The notes: a model not told the origin generated them from the letters alone. Shown: positions 17,770-25,537, numbered from the stretch's first letter. The stretch: DNA of 45,756 bases from CAZTCJ01 sp964612085 (GCA_964612085.1 CAZTCJ010000023.1:1-45756); one strand, 5' to 3'. A program made the numbers and translations.

Positions 17770-18486
17770 TCACGCATCGTCAGGCTTGCGGGCGACGCCC
17801 ATGTAAATAACGGCCAGGAGCGGTACCGGTCCGAACACGAAATCGCCGCGCCGGTTGAGCCCCCGGGGGCCGAGCCCCTTCAACGGGCCCGCCACAAGCC
17901 CGGCGGTTTCAAGCGCGCCACGCATTTCGTCCGGCGTTATGAAAAGCGCTGGATCGTGGGTGCCCTTGGGCAGCAGACCGAGAATATCTTCCGCGACCGT
18001 GATCGTCGCAAGACGGGAAATGACGTTGCGATTGATCGTATCGTAAAGAAAGACCCCGCCGGGCTTCAGGACGCGCGCGATCTCCGAGACGACTTTCTTC
18101 AGGTCGGTGACATGTTCCAGAACATCGACGCATACCACCGTGTCGAATGAGGCATCGGCGTAGGGCAGCTCTTCGCCGATACCCACATCGTACTGAATAT
18201 CGTAGCCGCTGATCACGGCATGGGCGCGCGCAGCCTCGATCGCCTGGGATGCCGGATCGATGCCGGTCACCGCCGCCCCTTTGGCCGCCATGGCTTCCGC
18301 CATGAAACCGCCCGCGCAGCCCACATCGAGAACCGCCGTGCCGGACCACTGAACATGCCGGTCGAACCAGGCCAGACGGCCGGGCACGAGATTTTTCAAT
18401 GTCCGGACCCAGCGGATATCGTCCGACCACCATTGCGCCGCGACCGTATCGTAGATTGTCAGATCGTTTCTCTGTCTTTCGGCCAT
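17770..18486 (-). CDS. UbiG-like SAM-dependent methyltransferase
   Basis: A 238-residue class I methyltransferase most like UbiG, which performs both O-methylations in ubiquinone biosynthesis. The SAM-binding glycine motif is LDVGCAGGFMAE, followed by the acidic motif TGIDPASQAIEAARAHA. Later YDTINRNVISR and LLPKGTHDPALFITPDE follow the UbiG pattern of a T-NR-T segment and a 'PxGTH' stretch. The family's usual E-V-VEHV is VDVLEHV here. Ubiquinone methylation is therefore likely but another quinone or lipid substrate is possible. Start at the ATG at 18486 right after a basic UTR; the frame extends further without support. Confidence 0.75.
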   Translation of the reverse strand: MAERQRNDLTIYDTVAAQWWSDDIRWVRTLKNLVPGRLAWFDRHVQWSGTAVLDVGCAGGFMAEAMAAKGAAVTGIDPASQAIEAARAHAVISGYDIQYDVGIGEELPYADASFDTVVCVDVLEHVTDLKKVVSEIARVLKPGGVFLYDTINRNVISRLATITVAEDILGLLPKGTHDPALFITPDEMRGALETAGLVAGPLKGLGPRGLNRRGDFVFGPVPLLAVIYMGVARKPDDA

Positions 18487-18587
18487 GCTTTTCCCGTCAC
18501 ATATCACTCGCGTCAGGATATAACGCTGACACCGGAAATAGTTTGGGATCGCCCGCAAGCAAACGAGACACGCTTTTGGAATGGAAA

Positions 18588-18689
18588 TTAAATTTTGTTG
18601 CGCACTTCTAGAGAGTGCCTGTTGGGATCGTGACTATCCGCGCTGCCATCGAGAAAGCTCTCCACCAGCTCGACCGCCCGTTCAAGCAT
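18588..18689 (-). CDS. Possible 33-residue small protein
   Basis: A minus-strand ATG frame of 33 codons beginning MLERAVELVESFL, with a hydrophilic tail ending VRNKI-stop. It starts 12 bases after the stop of the small membrane protein gene at 18702, so the two could be co-transcribed. The first half would form an amphipathic helix. There is no clear ribosome-binding site, so translation is uncertain. Confidence 0.35.
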   Translation of the reverse strand: MLERAVELVESFLDGSADSHDPNRHSLEVRNKI

Positions 18690-18701
18690 GGCGGGCGGTG
18701 C

Positions 18702-18848
18702 TCACCCGGCATTGAATATCCAGGCCACGGCCAAAAGAACGAGCGCCAGAACCGTTGAAACGATCAGGATCCGTCCGGTCCAGGGCTGGCGTTCGGCCTG
18801 GCGCGCCTCCTCTTTCGATTTCTGGATGTGAGGATCTTTCTGTGTCAT
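18702..18848 (-). CDS. Small single-span membrane protein
   Basis: A 48-residue protein: a charged cytoplasmic N-terminal part (residues 1-25, KSKEEARQAERQ) and one C-terminal transmembrane helix (about 26-45, ILIVSTVLALVLLAVAWI). The start at the ATG at 18848 is chosen because GAGGGTGAA precedes it; the frame runs upstream another 70 codons but without a coding look. Its promoter may be the weaker EcfG-like box at 18882-18906. Function unknown; it may belong to the tiny membrane proteins made under stress in this region. Confidence 0.65.
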   Translation of the reverse strand: MTQKDPHIQKSKEEARQAERQPWTGRILIVSTVLALVLLAVAWIFNAG

Positions 18849-18881
18849 TTCACCCTCATTGCGGTAAAGCCAATAATTGAC

Positions 18882-18906
18882 AATACACTCGGGCGGAAAA
18901 AGTTCC
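18882..18906 (-). promoter_or_regulatory. Weak EcfG-like promoter candidate
   Basis: On the minus strand GGAAC (18906-18902) is followed after 17 bases by ATT where the other boxes have GTT. It would be divergent from the clear box at 18927 and lead into the 48-residue membrane protein gene starting 34 bases on. The -10 mismatch makes it doubtful. Confidence 0.35.
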
Positions 18907-18926
18907 ATTGCATCCATCATCATGCC

Positions 18927-18951
18927 GGAACAAGCGCTGAGGAAAAGTGTT
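18927..18951 (+). promoter_or_regulatory. EcfG-type stress promoter of MFS gene
   Basis: GGAAC (18927-18931), 17-base spacer, GTT (18949-18951), preceded by T as in the other boxes. It lies 55 bases before the MFS start codon. It matches the general-stress promoter known for alphaproteobacterial EcfG sigma factors. Confidence 0.75.
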
Positions 18952-19005
18952 GCGTATCCAATTCCCTCTTTGCTGCAAAGCCTCAAATCAATACGAGTAA
19001 AAGTT

Positions 19006-20364
19006 ATGGCACAAACAACCACATCGCAACAAAATCCATCCGCAGGGGAACGGGCCACGGCCCGGTCCGGACCGGGCCGCGATCTTTACGATCTTCTGAC
19101 CGGCGATGAGGATGCCCGTGTCTGCAAGGATATTCCGGAGGCCGCCTGCCGGGAGCAGCCCCGCAATTTCTTCCTGCATATCGGCGCGCTGGTGCTGACC
19201 AAAACTGGCGACGGCATCGCCGATGCCAAGCTGGTCCTGCCCTGGCTGCTGTCGAGCCTGGGCGCGCCCGCCTTCCTCTTCGCCCTGCTGGTACCCATCC
19301 GGGAATCGCTCTCGCTTCTGCCGCAACTTTTCGCCGCCGCCGCGATCCGCAAGGCGCCGGTGCGCAAATGGTTCTGGACCGCAGGCAGTATCGCTCAGGC
19401 CGCCGCACTTCTCGCCATGGCCTTGAGCGCGATGACGCTGACCGGTGCCGCAGGGGCATGGGCCGTAGTCGGATCATTGGCCGTCTTCAGCCTGGCCCGG
19501 GGCATTTGCTCCGTGGCCAGCAAGGACGTCATGGGCAAGACGGTCTCGAAAAGCCGCCGGGGACGGCTATCCGGATACGCCACGAATATCGCGGGTCTCG
19601 CCGTCGGCGCGCTCGGGCTGTACCTGATCGTCTTCGACCGCTCGGACGATGTCGGCTTTCTGGCCCTTCTCCTCTGCGGCGCGGCCGGTCTGTGGCTGCT
19701 CGCCGCCGGCCTTTATGCCGGACTGGCCGAAAGCCCGGGAGAAACCAGCGGCGGCGGCAATGCCTTCGAGGAAGCCAAACGCCAGATACGCCTTCTGCAT
19801 ACGGATCCTCCGTTCCGCGCCTTCGTGCTGGCCCGCGCCCTGCTGCTGAGCACGGCTCTGGCAGCCCCTTTTTATGTGGCGCTGGCACGCGAAAACGGCG
19901 GCGAAACCCTGACCGGCCTGGGCTGGCTGGTTGTCGCCTCCGGCCTGGCCGCCAGCATGAGCGCCCTTGTCTGGGGGCCTCTGGCGGACCGGTCGAGCCG
20001 AACGGTCATGGCCGTGGCCGGACTGATGGCGGGCCTGCTGGGCGCCGGTGTCCTGGCCGTCCGGATGATCGACCCTCAGCTTGCGGACGGGCAGTTTTTC
20101 TATGCGGGTGTGATCTTCGTCCTGGCCACGGCCCATGCGGGTGTGCGGCTGGGGCGAAAAACCTATGTGGTAGACATGGCCGATACGGACACCAGAGCCG
20201 CTTACGTGGCGGTCAGCAATACGGTCATCGGCGTTCTGCTTTTGGCCGCGAGCGGTCTCGGCATGGTCGCAGACCGGGCCGGGATCGAGGCGGTCATCGG
20301 TGTATTGACGGTCTTGTCTTTTGCCGGAGCGGTCTTTTCCGCCCGGCTAAAAGAGGTGGAGTAA
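19006..20364 (+). CDS. MFS transporter
   Basis: A 452-residue major facilitator-type transporter with about twelve hydrophobic segments from residue 50 on, preceded by a hydrophilic 50-residue head (GRDLYDLLTGDEDARVCKDIPEAACREQPRNF). TM regions include LPWLLSSLGAPAFLFALLVP, AWAVVGSLAVFSLARGIC and GLGWLVVASGLAASMSALVWGPLADRSSRT; the last carries the MFS loop G-x-L-AD-R. The substrate cannot be told. The ATG at 19006 is preceded by only weak GAGTAAAAG. An EcfG-type promoter lies directly upstream, so it is likely induced in the general stress response. DUF2945 follows after 13 bases. Confidence 0.8.
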   Translation: MAQTTTSQQNPSAGERATARSGPGRDLYDLLTGDEDARVCKDIPEAACREQPRNFFLHIGALVLTKTGDGIADAKLVLPWLLSSLGAPAFLFALLVPIRESLSLLPQLFAAAAIRKAPVRKWFWTAGSIAQAAALLAMALSAMTLTGAAGAWAVVGSLAVFSLARGICSVASKDVMGKTVSKSRRGRLSGYATNIAGLAVGALGLYLIVFDRSDDVGFLALLLCGAAGLWLLAAGLYAGLAESPGETSGGGNAFEEAKRQIRLLHTDPPFRAFVLARALLLSTALAAPFYVALARENGGETLTGLGWLVVASGLAASMSALVWGPLADRSSRTVMAVAGLMAGLLGAGVLAVRMIDPQLADGQFFYAGVIFVLATAHAGVRLGRKTYVVDMADTDTRAAYVAVSNTVIGVLLLAASGLGMVADRAGIEAVIGVLTVLSFAGAVFSARLKEVE

Positions 20365-20377
20365 GGAGGAAAAGAGA

Positions 20378-20596
20378 ATGACGGGCTATGATATCGGAAC
20401 GAAAGTCGAATGGGACTGGGGCAACGGTACTGCCCAAGGCGAAGTCACCGAACGGTTCACGGAGAAAGTGACGCGCACGATCAAAGGAACCGAGGTCACG
20501 CGGCAGGCGGCTGCCGACGATCCGGCCTATCTGATCACCCAGGATGACGGTGATGTGGTTTTGAAGGGCCACAGCGAACTGCGCAAATCGTCATAG
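20378..20596 (+). CDS. DUF2945 (TUDOR-like) small protein
   Basis: A 72-residue protein of the DUF2945 family (hypervirulence-associated, TUDOR-like beta fold), recognised by GTKVEWDWGNGTAQGEV, VTRTIKGTEVTR and DDPAYLITQDDGDVVLKGHSEL. Its function in bacteria is not established. A strong AAGGAGG lies 7-13 bases before the ATG. It follows the MFS gene by 13 bases and would share its stress promoter. The candidate sRNA terminator is convergent with its end. Confidence 0.85.
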   Translation: MTGYDIGTKVEWDWGNGTAQGEVTERFTEKVTRTIKGTEVTRQAAADDPAYLITQDDGDVVLKGHSELRKSS

Positions 20597-20601
20597 ACAC
20601 G

Positions 20602-20711
20602 GAAAAAAGTGTGCAGGACAGCCCAAGGGGCTCGGGGGGGAGGACTGTCCTGCACTAAGAATACTGCCCGCACTCCACATGGACGGGTTGGGTTCTCGTC
20701 CGCAAGCAGCA
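20602..20711 (-). ncRNA. Candidate EcfG-dependent C-rich small RNA
   Basis: A minus-strand transcript of about 110 bases is predicted. An EcfG-type box (20744-20719) would start it near 20711. The first structured part pairs CTGCTTGC (20709-20702) with GCGGGCAG (20671-20664, two G-U), enclosing hairpin GGACG/CGTCC with an 11-base loop AGAACCCAACC. The second hairpin, GTGCAGGACAG (20655-20645) with CTGTCCTGCAC (20621-20611), has a 23-base loop with CCUCC and a run of seven C. It is followed by TTTTTT (20608-20603): an intrinsic terminator. No credible protein lies on this strand. The design recalls GsrN, the C-rich stress sRNA of Caulobacter; homology is not shown. Confidence 0.65.
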
Positions 20712-20718
20712 TTTAATA

Positions 20719-20744
20719 AACACCCGATCGTTTCGAAACGTTCC
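20719..20744 (-). promoter_or_regulatory. EcfG-type promoter of the candidate sRNA
   Basis: GGAAC (20744-20740), 18-base spacer, TGTT ending at 20719 on the minus strand. No open frame begins downstream; the transcript runs into the two-hairpin RNA. The box lies 10 bases past the DUF7218 stop on the same strand, so it is a separate promoter. Confidence 0.7.
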
Positions 20745-20753
20745 TTTTTAGGG

Positions 20754-21002
20754 TCAATGATTGCGCAAGGCGTCGATCAGTTCAGCCTTGTTCATGTAGG
20801 ACCGGCCCGCGATACCGATGTCCCGGGCCCGCGCTTTCAATTTTTCCAACGTCCACTCCTCATAAGGCGGGGCCTTGCCGCCCTTGCGGCCCGCATTTTC
20901 GGTATTGGCGATACGCGCGGCCTTTTCCTTACTGGCCCCTTCGGCGCGCAACGCCTCGTACGTGGCATCGTCTTTGATGCCCGGTCTGCGATCCTTCGCC
21001 AT
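20754..21002 (-). CDS. DUF7218 / Rho-N-type small protein
   Basis: An 82-residue basic protein of the DUF7218 type: MAKDRRPGIKDDATYEAL, EGASKEKAARIANTENAGRKGGK, then a Rho termination-factor N-terminal (SAP-like) helix pair WTLEKLKARARDIGI with NKAELIDALRNH at the end. Such helix-turn segments bind nucleic acid or protein. I start at the ATG at 21002 with GAGGGACACC before it. It starts 8 bases after the mscS stop, so both are on one transcript and share its stress promoter. Confidence 0.8.
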   Translation of the reverse strand: MAKDRRPGIKDDATYEALRAEGASKEKAARIANTENAGRKGGKAPPYEEWTLEKLKARARDIGIAGRSYMNKAELIDALRNH

Positions 21003-21010
21003 GGTGTCCC

Positions 21011-22510
21011 TCATGCCTTGGCTGTCTGCTGCAAGGACAGCGGCGCGGCCGGTGCCGACCCGTCCTTGTCCTGCCCGAAATAGAGCGTCGTGTGGGGAAA
21101 TGGAATTTCAATATCGAGGTCGTCGAAGCGGTTCTTCAGCCGGCGGTTGAATTCCCGCCCCACGGCCCAGCGGTCGTAGGGCTGTGTCTTGAACCGGGTG
21201 CGGATCACCACGGCGCTGTCGGCGAACCGGTCCACGCCCAGAATATCCATCGGTGCCATGATTTTCGGCCCGAACACCTCGTCTTTTTGCATCTCTTTGG
21301 CCAGTTCCTTGATCACCTCGATGACGTGATCGACATTTTCGCGATAAGCAACACCGATATCGAAGAGATAGTAAGAGAAATCCTTGGTGTAGTTCTTGAT
21401 GATATCGACTTCGCTGAAGGGGATCGTATGAACGACGCCCGACAGATCGCGCAGCCGCATCATCCGGATGGTCATCTCCTCGACCGTGCCCTGATGATCG
21501 CCGATCTCCACGAAATCGCCGATGGAGGCCGCGTCCTCCGCCCAGATGCTAAGGCCCGTCAGGATACTCTTGATCAAGGACTGGGCGCCGAAACCCACGG
21601 CAATGCCCAGAATACCGGCACCGGCGAGAAGCGGGCCGATATCGATGCCGATTTCCGACAAGACCAGAAGAAAGGCGATCGTGACGATGAACATCTGGGC
21701 GATGCCGGAGACGAAAACCACGAGCGTGCGCAGCCGGGCGGCCTTGCGCCTTTGGGACAAGCGCTCGGCCCGCTTGAACATGAAGCGCTCGATCAATGCC
21801 TTGGCATATTCGATAATGATCACGGTCAATCCGATGATCATCAGGATCGTGACGCTTTTGGCGAGCAAGGACGCGACCGCCGGTTGCGTCAGCCAGCCCC
21901 AGATATCCACGCCCCACACCTGTGCGAGCGCGAGCACCGTGACCAAAGTGATCAAGAGGCTGACGATGCGCTTAAAGAGCGGCAGAATGCGCCGTAGCCG
22001 TGTCTTGAAGCCACGGGCCTGTTCGCTGCCGGTACCGAGCGCTTTCAATCCGGCCGCGATCAGCCGCCCGAAAACCCAGCGAATGAGAATGGCGGCAATG
22101 AGAGTGGCACCTGTCAGCCCCACGGGCCGGATGAGGTCGGTAAGCTCAATCTCCTTGATCTGATCGATCATCACCGTGGCCTGTTCCGCGACGGTATCGG
22201 AGATTTCGCCCGGCTCCAGGCCCAGCTCTCCTTCTTCAGACGCATCGAGCTCGTCCTGGGCCGCCGACAGGATTTCCAACTGACGGATCAGCCGGTCGCG
22301 GGCCTCCGGATCTTTCAGCGTCTCCAGAATTTCCTGAATCTCCGCATCTTGGGGCGGCGTTTCATCCGGTTTCTGATCGGACTGCGCCAGGAACACCGGA
22401 TTGGCCATGGCGGGCAGAGGGGCCTGCCAGACCGCAAGACTCAACAGGCTAAAGACAATCCGTGCCCAACAGAGAAAACGCATCCGCCCCGGTGCATGTG
22501 ATCCCAACAT
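21011..22510 (-). CDS. MscS-family mechanosensitive channel
   Basis: A 499-residue small-conductance mechanosensitive channel homologue that would release solutes on hypo-osmotic shock, in the inner membrane. A signal-like hydrophobic segment (about 15-35) and an extracytoplasmic stretch with coiled-coil-like acid residues are followed by several membrane helices. Then comes the pore helix and beta domain: LLAGAGILGIAVGFGAQSLIKS, LTGLSIWAEDAASIGDFVEIG, TVEEMTIRMMRLRDLSG, VHTIPFSEV. I use the ATG at 22510. Its Shine-Dalgarno AAGGAG is 33 bases upstream but a perfect hairpin in between would bring it to 9 bases. An ATG at 22483 is an alternative. An EcfG box lies at 22583-22607. Confidence 0.85.
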   Translation of the reverse strand: MLGSHAPGRMRFLCWARIVFSLLSLAVWQAPLPAMANPVFLAQSDQKPDETPPQDAEIQEILETLKDPEARDRLIRQLEILSAAQDELDASEEGELGLEPGEISDTVAEQATVMIDQIKEIELTDLIRPVGLTGATLIAAILIRWVFGRLIAAGLKALGTGSEQARGFKTRLRRILPLFKRIVSLLITLVTVLALAQVWGVDIWGWLTQPAVASLLAKSVTILMIIGLTVIIIEYAKALIERFMFKRAERLSQRRKAARLRTLVVFVSGIAQMFIVTIAFLLVLSEIGIDIGPLLAGAGILGIAVGFGAQSLIKSILTGLSIWAEDAASIGDFVEIGDHQGTVEEMTIRMMRLRDLSGVVHTIPFSEVDIIKNYTKDFSYYLFDIGVAYRENVDHVIEVIKELAKEMQKDEVFGPKIMAPMDILGVDRFADSAVVIRTRFKTQPYDRWAVGREFNRRLKNRFDDLDIEIPFPHTTLYFGQDKDGSAPAAPLSLQQTAKA

Positions 22511-22517
22511 AATAATG

Positions 22518-22541
22518 AAGGCCCAACCGTGATTGGGCCTT
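22518..22541 (-). promoter_or_regulatory. SD-bridging hairpin in mscS leader
   Basis: On the minus strand, AAGGAG (22549-22544), two bases, then a perfect 9-bp stem AAGGCCCAA/TTGGGCCTT with a 6-base loop (22541-22518), seven bases, and ATG at 22510. If the hairpin forms, SD-to-AUG distance is 9 bases; if not, 33, which is too far. This could gate translation. Confidence 0.6.
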
Positions 22542-22582
22542 GTCTCCTTCCTCTTGTTCGTACCGCTCAACGACCTCCCCGA

Positions 22583-22607
22583 AACACGGGCGCACGGGGT
22601 TGGTTCC
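22583..22607 (-). promoter_or_regulatory. EcfG-type stress promoter of mscS
   Basis: GGAAC (22607-22603), 17-base spacer, GTT (22585-22583), preceded by T, on the minus strand. It would start an mRNA near 22576 whose leader holds the SD and hairpin described. Confidence 0.75.
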
Positions 22608-22897
22608 AGACCGAAACACGCCGGTAATGGGACCGGCAGGCCAGTAACGTCACTTACTCCAAATGAGGAAGCCCCTGAAATTCACTAGAGTTCTTATAAT
22701 GATCAATATGTATACCTTATGGAATACAATGATCATACGCAGAATAAATATTATATTGAACATCAATCAAAGCATCAGGCTCAGTCACATCATTGAGTTT
22801 CACATACGATTTCCTGGTTTTATCTGATACTTATACTTGATAATTTTTTTCAGGTCGCTATTTTACATTTCGATGCTCACAAGAACAGGAGATCGCG
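22608..22897. other. AT-rich gap before sigma operon
   Basis: No gene. It is clearly more AT-rich than the surrounding DNA, with two TGATCA palindromes near 22702 and 22731. TTGATA...TATTTT near 22836-22865 could be a housekeeping -35/-10 pair for the sigma gene. The EcfG motif GGAAC is absent here, so this sigma gene is not evidently self-controlled. Confidence 0.4.
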
Positions 22898-23422
22898 ATG
22901 TTTGCCGCTGACTTCGACGCTTTGGAAGATCACATGCCGGCCCTGCGCCGCTTCGCGCAGTCACTCACGAAAAGCGCCCATGAAGCCGACGATCTCGTCC
23001 AGGACAGTCTGGAACGGGCCATGACGCGCTGGCATCTCTTTGAGCAGGGAACCAATTTGCGGGCTTGGTTGTTCACCATCTGCCGCAGGTTGTTCCTGAA
23101 TAATTGCCGCCGGACTTCGACGCGCGGCGTTCATGTGGAATACGAGGATGTCCGGATGGCTATTCCCGTTAAAGCGGCGCAGGAAAGTGCTATGGAGCTG
23201 AACGATGTGAAAGCGGCCTTCGCGTCGCTGCCGATGAAAGACAAAGTTATTTTGTCCCTGGTGACAATGGAGGGGCTGAAATACGAAGAGGCCGCCAAGA
23301 TATTGGATCTGCCCATCGGCACGGTGCGTTCGCGCGTTTCCAGAGCGCGCAGCCGCCTCCTGAACACGCTCGAAAGCACAGACAGTGAAGCAATTGAAGC
23401 GAAGGGCACACAGGCCGTATAA
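22898..23422 (+). CDS. EcfG-like ECF sigma factor
   Basis: A 174-residue ECF sigma factor. Region 2 (about 12-80) is LRRFAQSLTKSAHEADDLVQDSLERAM, then GTNLRAWLFTICRRLFLNN. Region 4 (about 112-165) is LPMKDKVILSLVTMEGLKYEEAAKIL followed by IGTVRSRVSRARSRL, the helix-turn-helix. The wording around NLRAWLFTI resembles the EcfG group that drives the general stress response and reads the GGAAC/GTT promoters abundant here. ACAGGAGATC precedes the ATG. A short protein that looks like an anti-sigma N-domain follows 30 bases later. Confidence 0.85.
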   Translation: MFAADFDALEDHMPALRRFAQSLTKSAHEADDLVQDSLERAMTRWHLFEQGTNLRAWLFTICRRLFLNNCRRTSTRGVHVEYEDVRMAIPVKAAQESAMELNDVKAAFASLPMKDKVILSLVTMEGLKYEEAAKILDLPIGTVRSRVSRARSRLLNTLESTDSEAIEAKGTQAV

Positions 23423-23452
23423 TGATAGACCTTATGCGCTGGAAGAGGTCAT

Positions 23453-23692
23453 ATGTCGAAAACAACACTGATTCTCGTCGATCAGGACGTGGACGCTTTC
23501 ATCGATGATGAGCTGAGCACCGACCGGAAAACGGGTTTGATGCGCGCTGCCGATGAAAGTGAAGCGATTACGGATCGCGTTCTCGACAAAGCCGCTCTTC
23601 ACTGCGTTCTGCGCGCGATCAAACAGGACATTTATGAAGCGGATCCGGATCTGCACACCTTGATACGCGACCTTCTGGCTCGCCCGCGCTAA
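23453..23692 (+). CDS. Possible anti-sigma factor-like small protein
   Basis: A 79-residue protein directly after the sigma gene, with AAGAGG before its ATG. Its first half (VDAFIDDELSTDRKTGLMRAADESE) reads like the N-terminal helices of membrane-type anti-sigma factors, where 'FIDGEL' is followed by a helix of residues counted as a sigma-binding unit. There is no His-zinc motif and no membrane segment. It is not a NepR pattern. By position and this resemblance I infer a soluble anti-sigma partner of the 22898 sigma; certainty is low. Confidence 0.4.
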   Translation: MSKTTLILVDQDVDAFIDDELSTDRKTGLMRAADESEAITDRVLDKAALHCVLRAIKQDIYEADPDLHTLIRDLLARPR

Positions 23693-23707
23693 ACCGGTAC
23701 ACCGCAG

Positions 23708-25534
23708 ATGCATGAGTCATCCGTCCTCGATCCGATCCTGGCCCTGGCTCTGATCGCGATAGCCGGCACAGGCGCCCAATGGCTTGCCTGGCGCCTGAAC
23801 CTGCCGGCAATCGTCCTTATGCTGCTGGCCGGCTTTCTGGTCGGGCCCGTCTTCGGCATCCTGTCGCCGCACGATCTGCTCGGCGCCAATATGGAGCCGT
23901 TCGTCGCGGCCGCCGTCTCTCTCATTCTGTTCGAGGGCGCGTTGAGCCTCAACCTGCACGAACTGCGTCGGGAAAAGTTTCCCCTGGCGCGTTTGATCGG
24001 TGCGGGCGTGCCCATTGCCTGGTTCCTGGGCAGTGTGACGGCCTGGGCCATCGCGGGCCTGTCCTGGCAGATTTCCGTTTTTGTCGGCGCGCTTCTGATC
24101 GTCACGGGACCGACCGTCATTGTGCCGATGTTACGGGAGGCCAAGATCGAACGCCGCCCCGCGACGATCCTGAAATGGGAAGGGATCCTGAACGACCCCC
24201 TCGGTGTGCTGCTCGCGGTCTTCGCCTTCGAGATGGCGCGGTATGCCGCCGATCCCCTCGCCTCCTTGGCCCATGTCTCCGGCTGGATGGCGCTGATCAT
24301 CGCGGTGGCCACGGCGGCCGGGTTCGTGTTCGCGTGGATTTGCGCACAGGCGCTCAGGCGCGGCTTCGTGCCGGAACACCTAAAAATGCCGTTTACTTTT
24401 TCCATGGTGCTGGCCTGTTTCGCCGCCGGCGCGGCGCTGGAACAGGAAGCGGGCCTGCTGGCCGTCACCGTCATGGGCGTCACCCTCGCCAACTATACCC
24501 TGCCCGCGCTCGACGAGATGCGCCGGTTCAAGGAGACCGTCTCTGTCCTGCTGGTTTCGGGTATCTTCATTATCCTGACCGCATCGCTGACCTGGGAGCA
24601 GATCAGCGGCTTCGACTGGCGCATTCTGGCATTCGCCGTCGCCGTCATGTTTGTAGTGCGGCCTCTGACGGTTTTTCTGGTCACCTTGGGCAGCGACTTG
24701 ACCTGGCAGCAGAAAGTGTTTCTGGGCTGGATTGCGCCGCGCGGCATTGTCGTCTTCACCATCGCCGGGGTTTTCGCCGCCAAGCTGACGGATGCCGGGT
24801 TCGAAGACGCGAGCATGCTCGTGCCGCTGGCCTTCGGTTTCGTCGTCCTGACGGTCGTGGTGCACGGAGGAACCGTCGGATTTCTGGCCCGCACCCTCGG
24901 TTTGGAAGCCTCGTCGCGCAGCAGCGTCCTGATCGTCGGGGCCAATCCGTTCTCCGCCGCGCTGGCGAGAGCGCTTGCCGATCGGGATGTGCCGGTCTGC
25001 GTGGCGGACACCGATTGGCAACGGCTGCGCCAAGCCCGCAAGCTGAATGTGCCGGTCTTTCACGGCGAGGTCCTGTCGGATCAAGCGGAGCAGAAACTCG
25101 ACCTCAACCGCTTCGACTATGTCATCGCGGCCTCTCACAACACCGCGTATAACGCATTGGTCAGTACGGATCTCGCGCCCCGCCTGGGCCGCGAATACAT
25201 CTATCAGATCGCCGTTCAGGACGATCTGGAGGCCAATGAAGGGCGCATGCAATTGCCTATCGGACTGCTTGGCCAGGCTTTGTTTCCGGACGGCGCCCAT
25301 TACGAGGAACTGGAGCGGCGCATGGCGTCCGGCTGGCGCTTCACCATGTCGGAAATCACCGAGGAAACGGATATAGAGGATCTTTATAATGACGAAGGCG
25401 AGGCCGTCGTCGGGATCGCGCCCGACGGTACGCTGACTTTCGTTCCCGGCGTGCCACGCAAGCCCTTGAATGCCGGAGATTGTCTGCTGCGGTTCGTACC
25501 GCCTGCGGATAGCCCATCTCAAAACAAAATATAA
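23708..25534 (+). CDS. Cation:proton antiporter with TrkA-N domain (CPA1 type)
   Basis: A 608-residue Na+(K+)/H+ antiporter of the NhaP/CPA1 kind. About twelve hydrophobic segments fill residues 5-400 (LSLNLHELRREKFP follows the typical E-G-A-LSL box; GPTVIVPMLREAK, NDPLGVLLAV and APRGIVVF are family motifs). After residue 400 a TrkA-N-like Rossmann domain begins with VLIVGANPFSAALARALADRDVPVCVADTD, then a short C-terminal TrkA-C-like piece. It would handle sodium or potassium and pH in the inner membrane. It starts 15 bases after the small gene, so the sigma and this transporter are probably one transcription unit. Confidence 0.9.
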   Translation: MHESSVLDPILALALIAIAGTGAQWLAWRLNLPAIVLMLLAGFLVGPVFGILSPHDLLGANMEPFVAAAVSLILFEGALSLNLHELRREKFPLARLIGAGVPIAWFLGSVTAWAIAGLSWQISVFVGALLIVTGPTVIVPMLREAKIERRPATILKWEGILNDPLGVLLAVFAFEMARYAADPLASLAHVSGWMALIIAVATAAGFVFAWICAQALRRGFVPEHLKMPFTFSMVLACFAAGAALEQEAGLLAVTVMGVTLANYTLPALDEMRRFKETVSVLLVSGIFIILTASLTWEQISGFDWRILAFAVAVMFVVRPLTVFLVTLGSDLTWQQKVFLGWIAPRGIVVFTIAGVFAAKLTDAGFEDASMLVPLAFGFVVLTVVVHGGTVGFLARTLGLEASSRSSVLIVGANPFSAALARALADRDVPVCVADTDWQRLRQARKLNVPVFHGEVLSDQAEQKLDLNRFDYVIAASHNTAYNALVSTDLAPRLGREYIYQIAVQDDLEANEGRMQLPIGLLGQALFPDGAHYEELERRMASGWRFTMSEITEETDIEDLYNDEGEAVVGIAPDGTLTFVPGVPRKPLNAGDCLLRFVPPADSPSQNKI

Positions 25535-25537
25535 AAG

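Noticed and set aside
20527..20712. 61-codon minus-strand frame across the candidate sRNA
   Set aside because: It starts at the predicted transcript 5' end with no ribosome-binding site, runs through the terminator and into the DUF2945 gene, and has no domain pattern.
23048..23075. GGAAC-N18-GTT inside the 22898 sigma gene
   Set aside because: It lies in the conserved coding segment for GTNLRAWLF and is expected at about one chance hit; there is no gene start downstream in a sensible position.
23779..25152. Second plus-strand frame inside the antiporter gene
   Set aside because: Arg/Gly-rich shadow frame; the antiporter frame has clear membrane helices and motifs.
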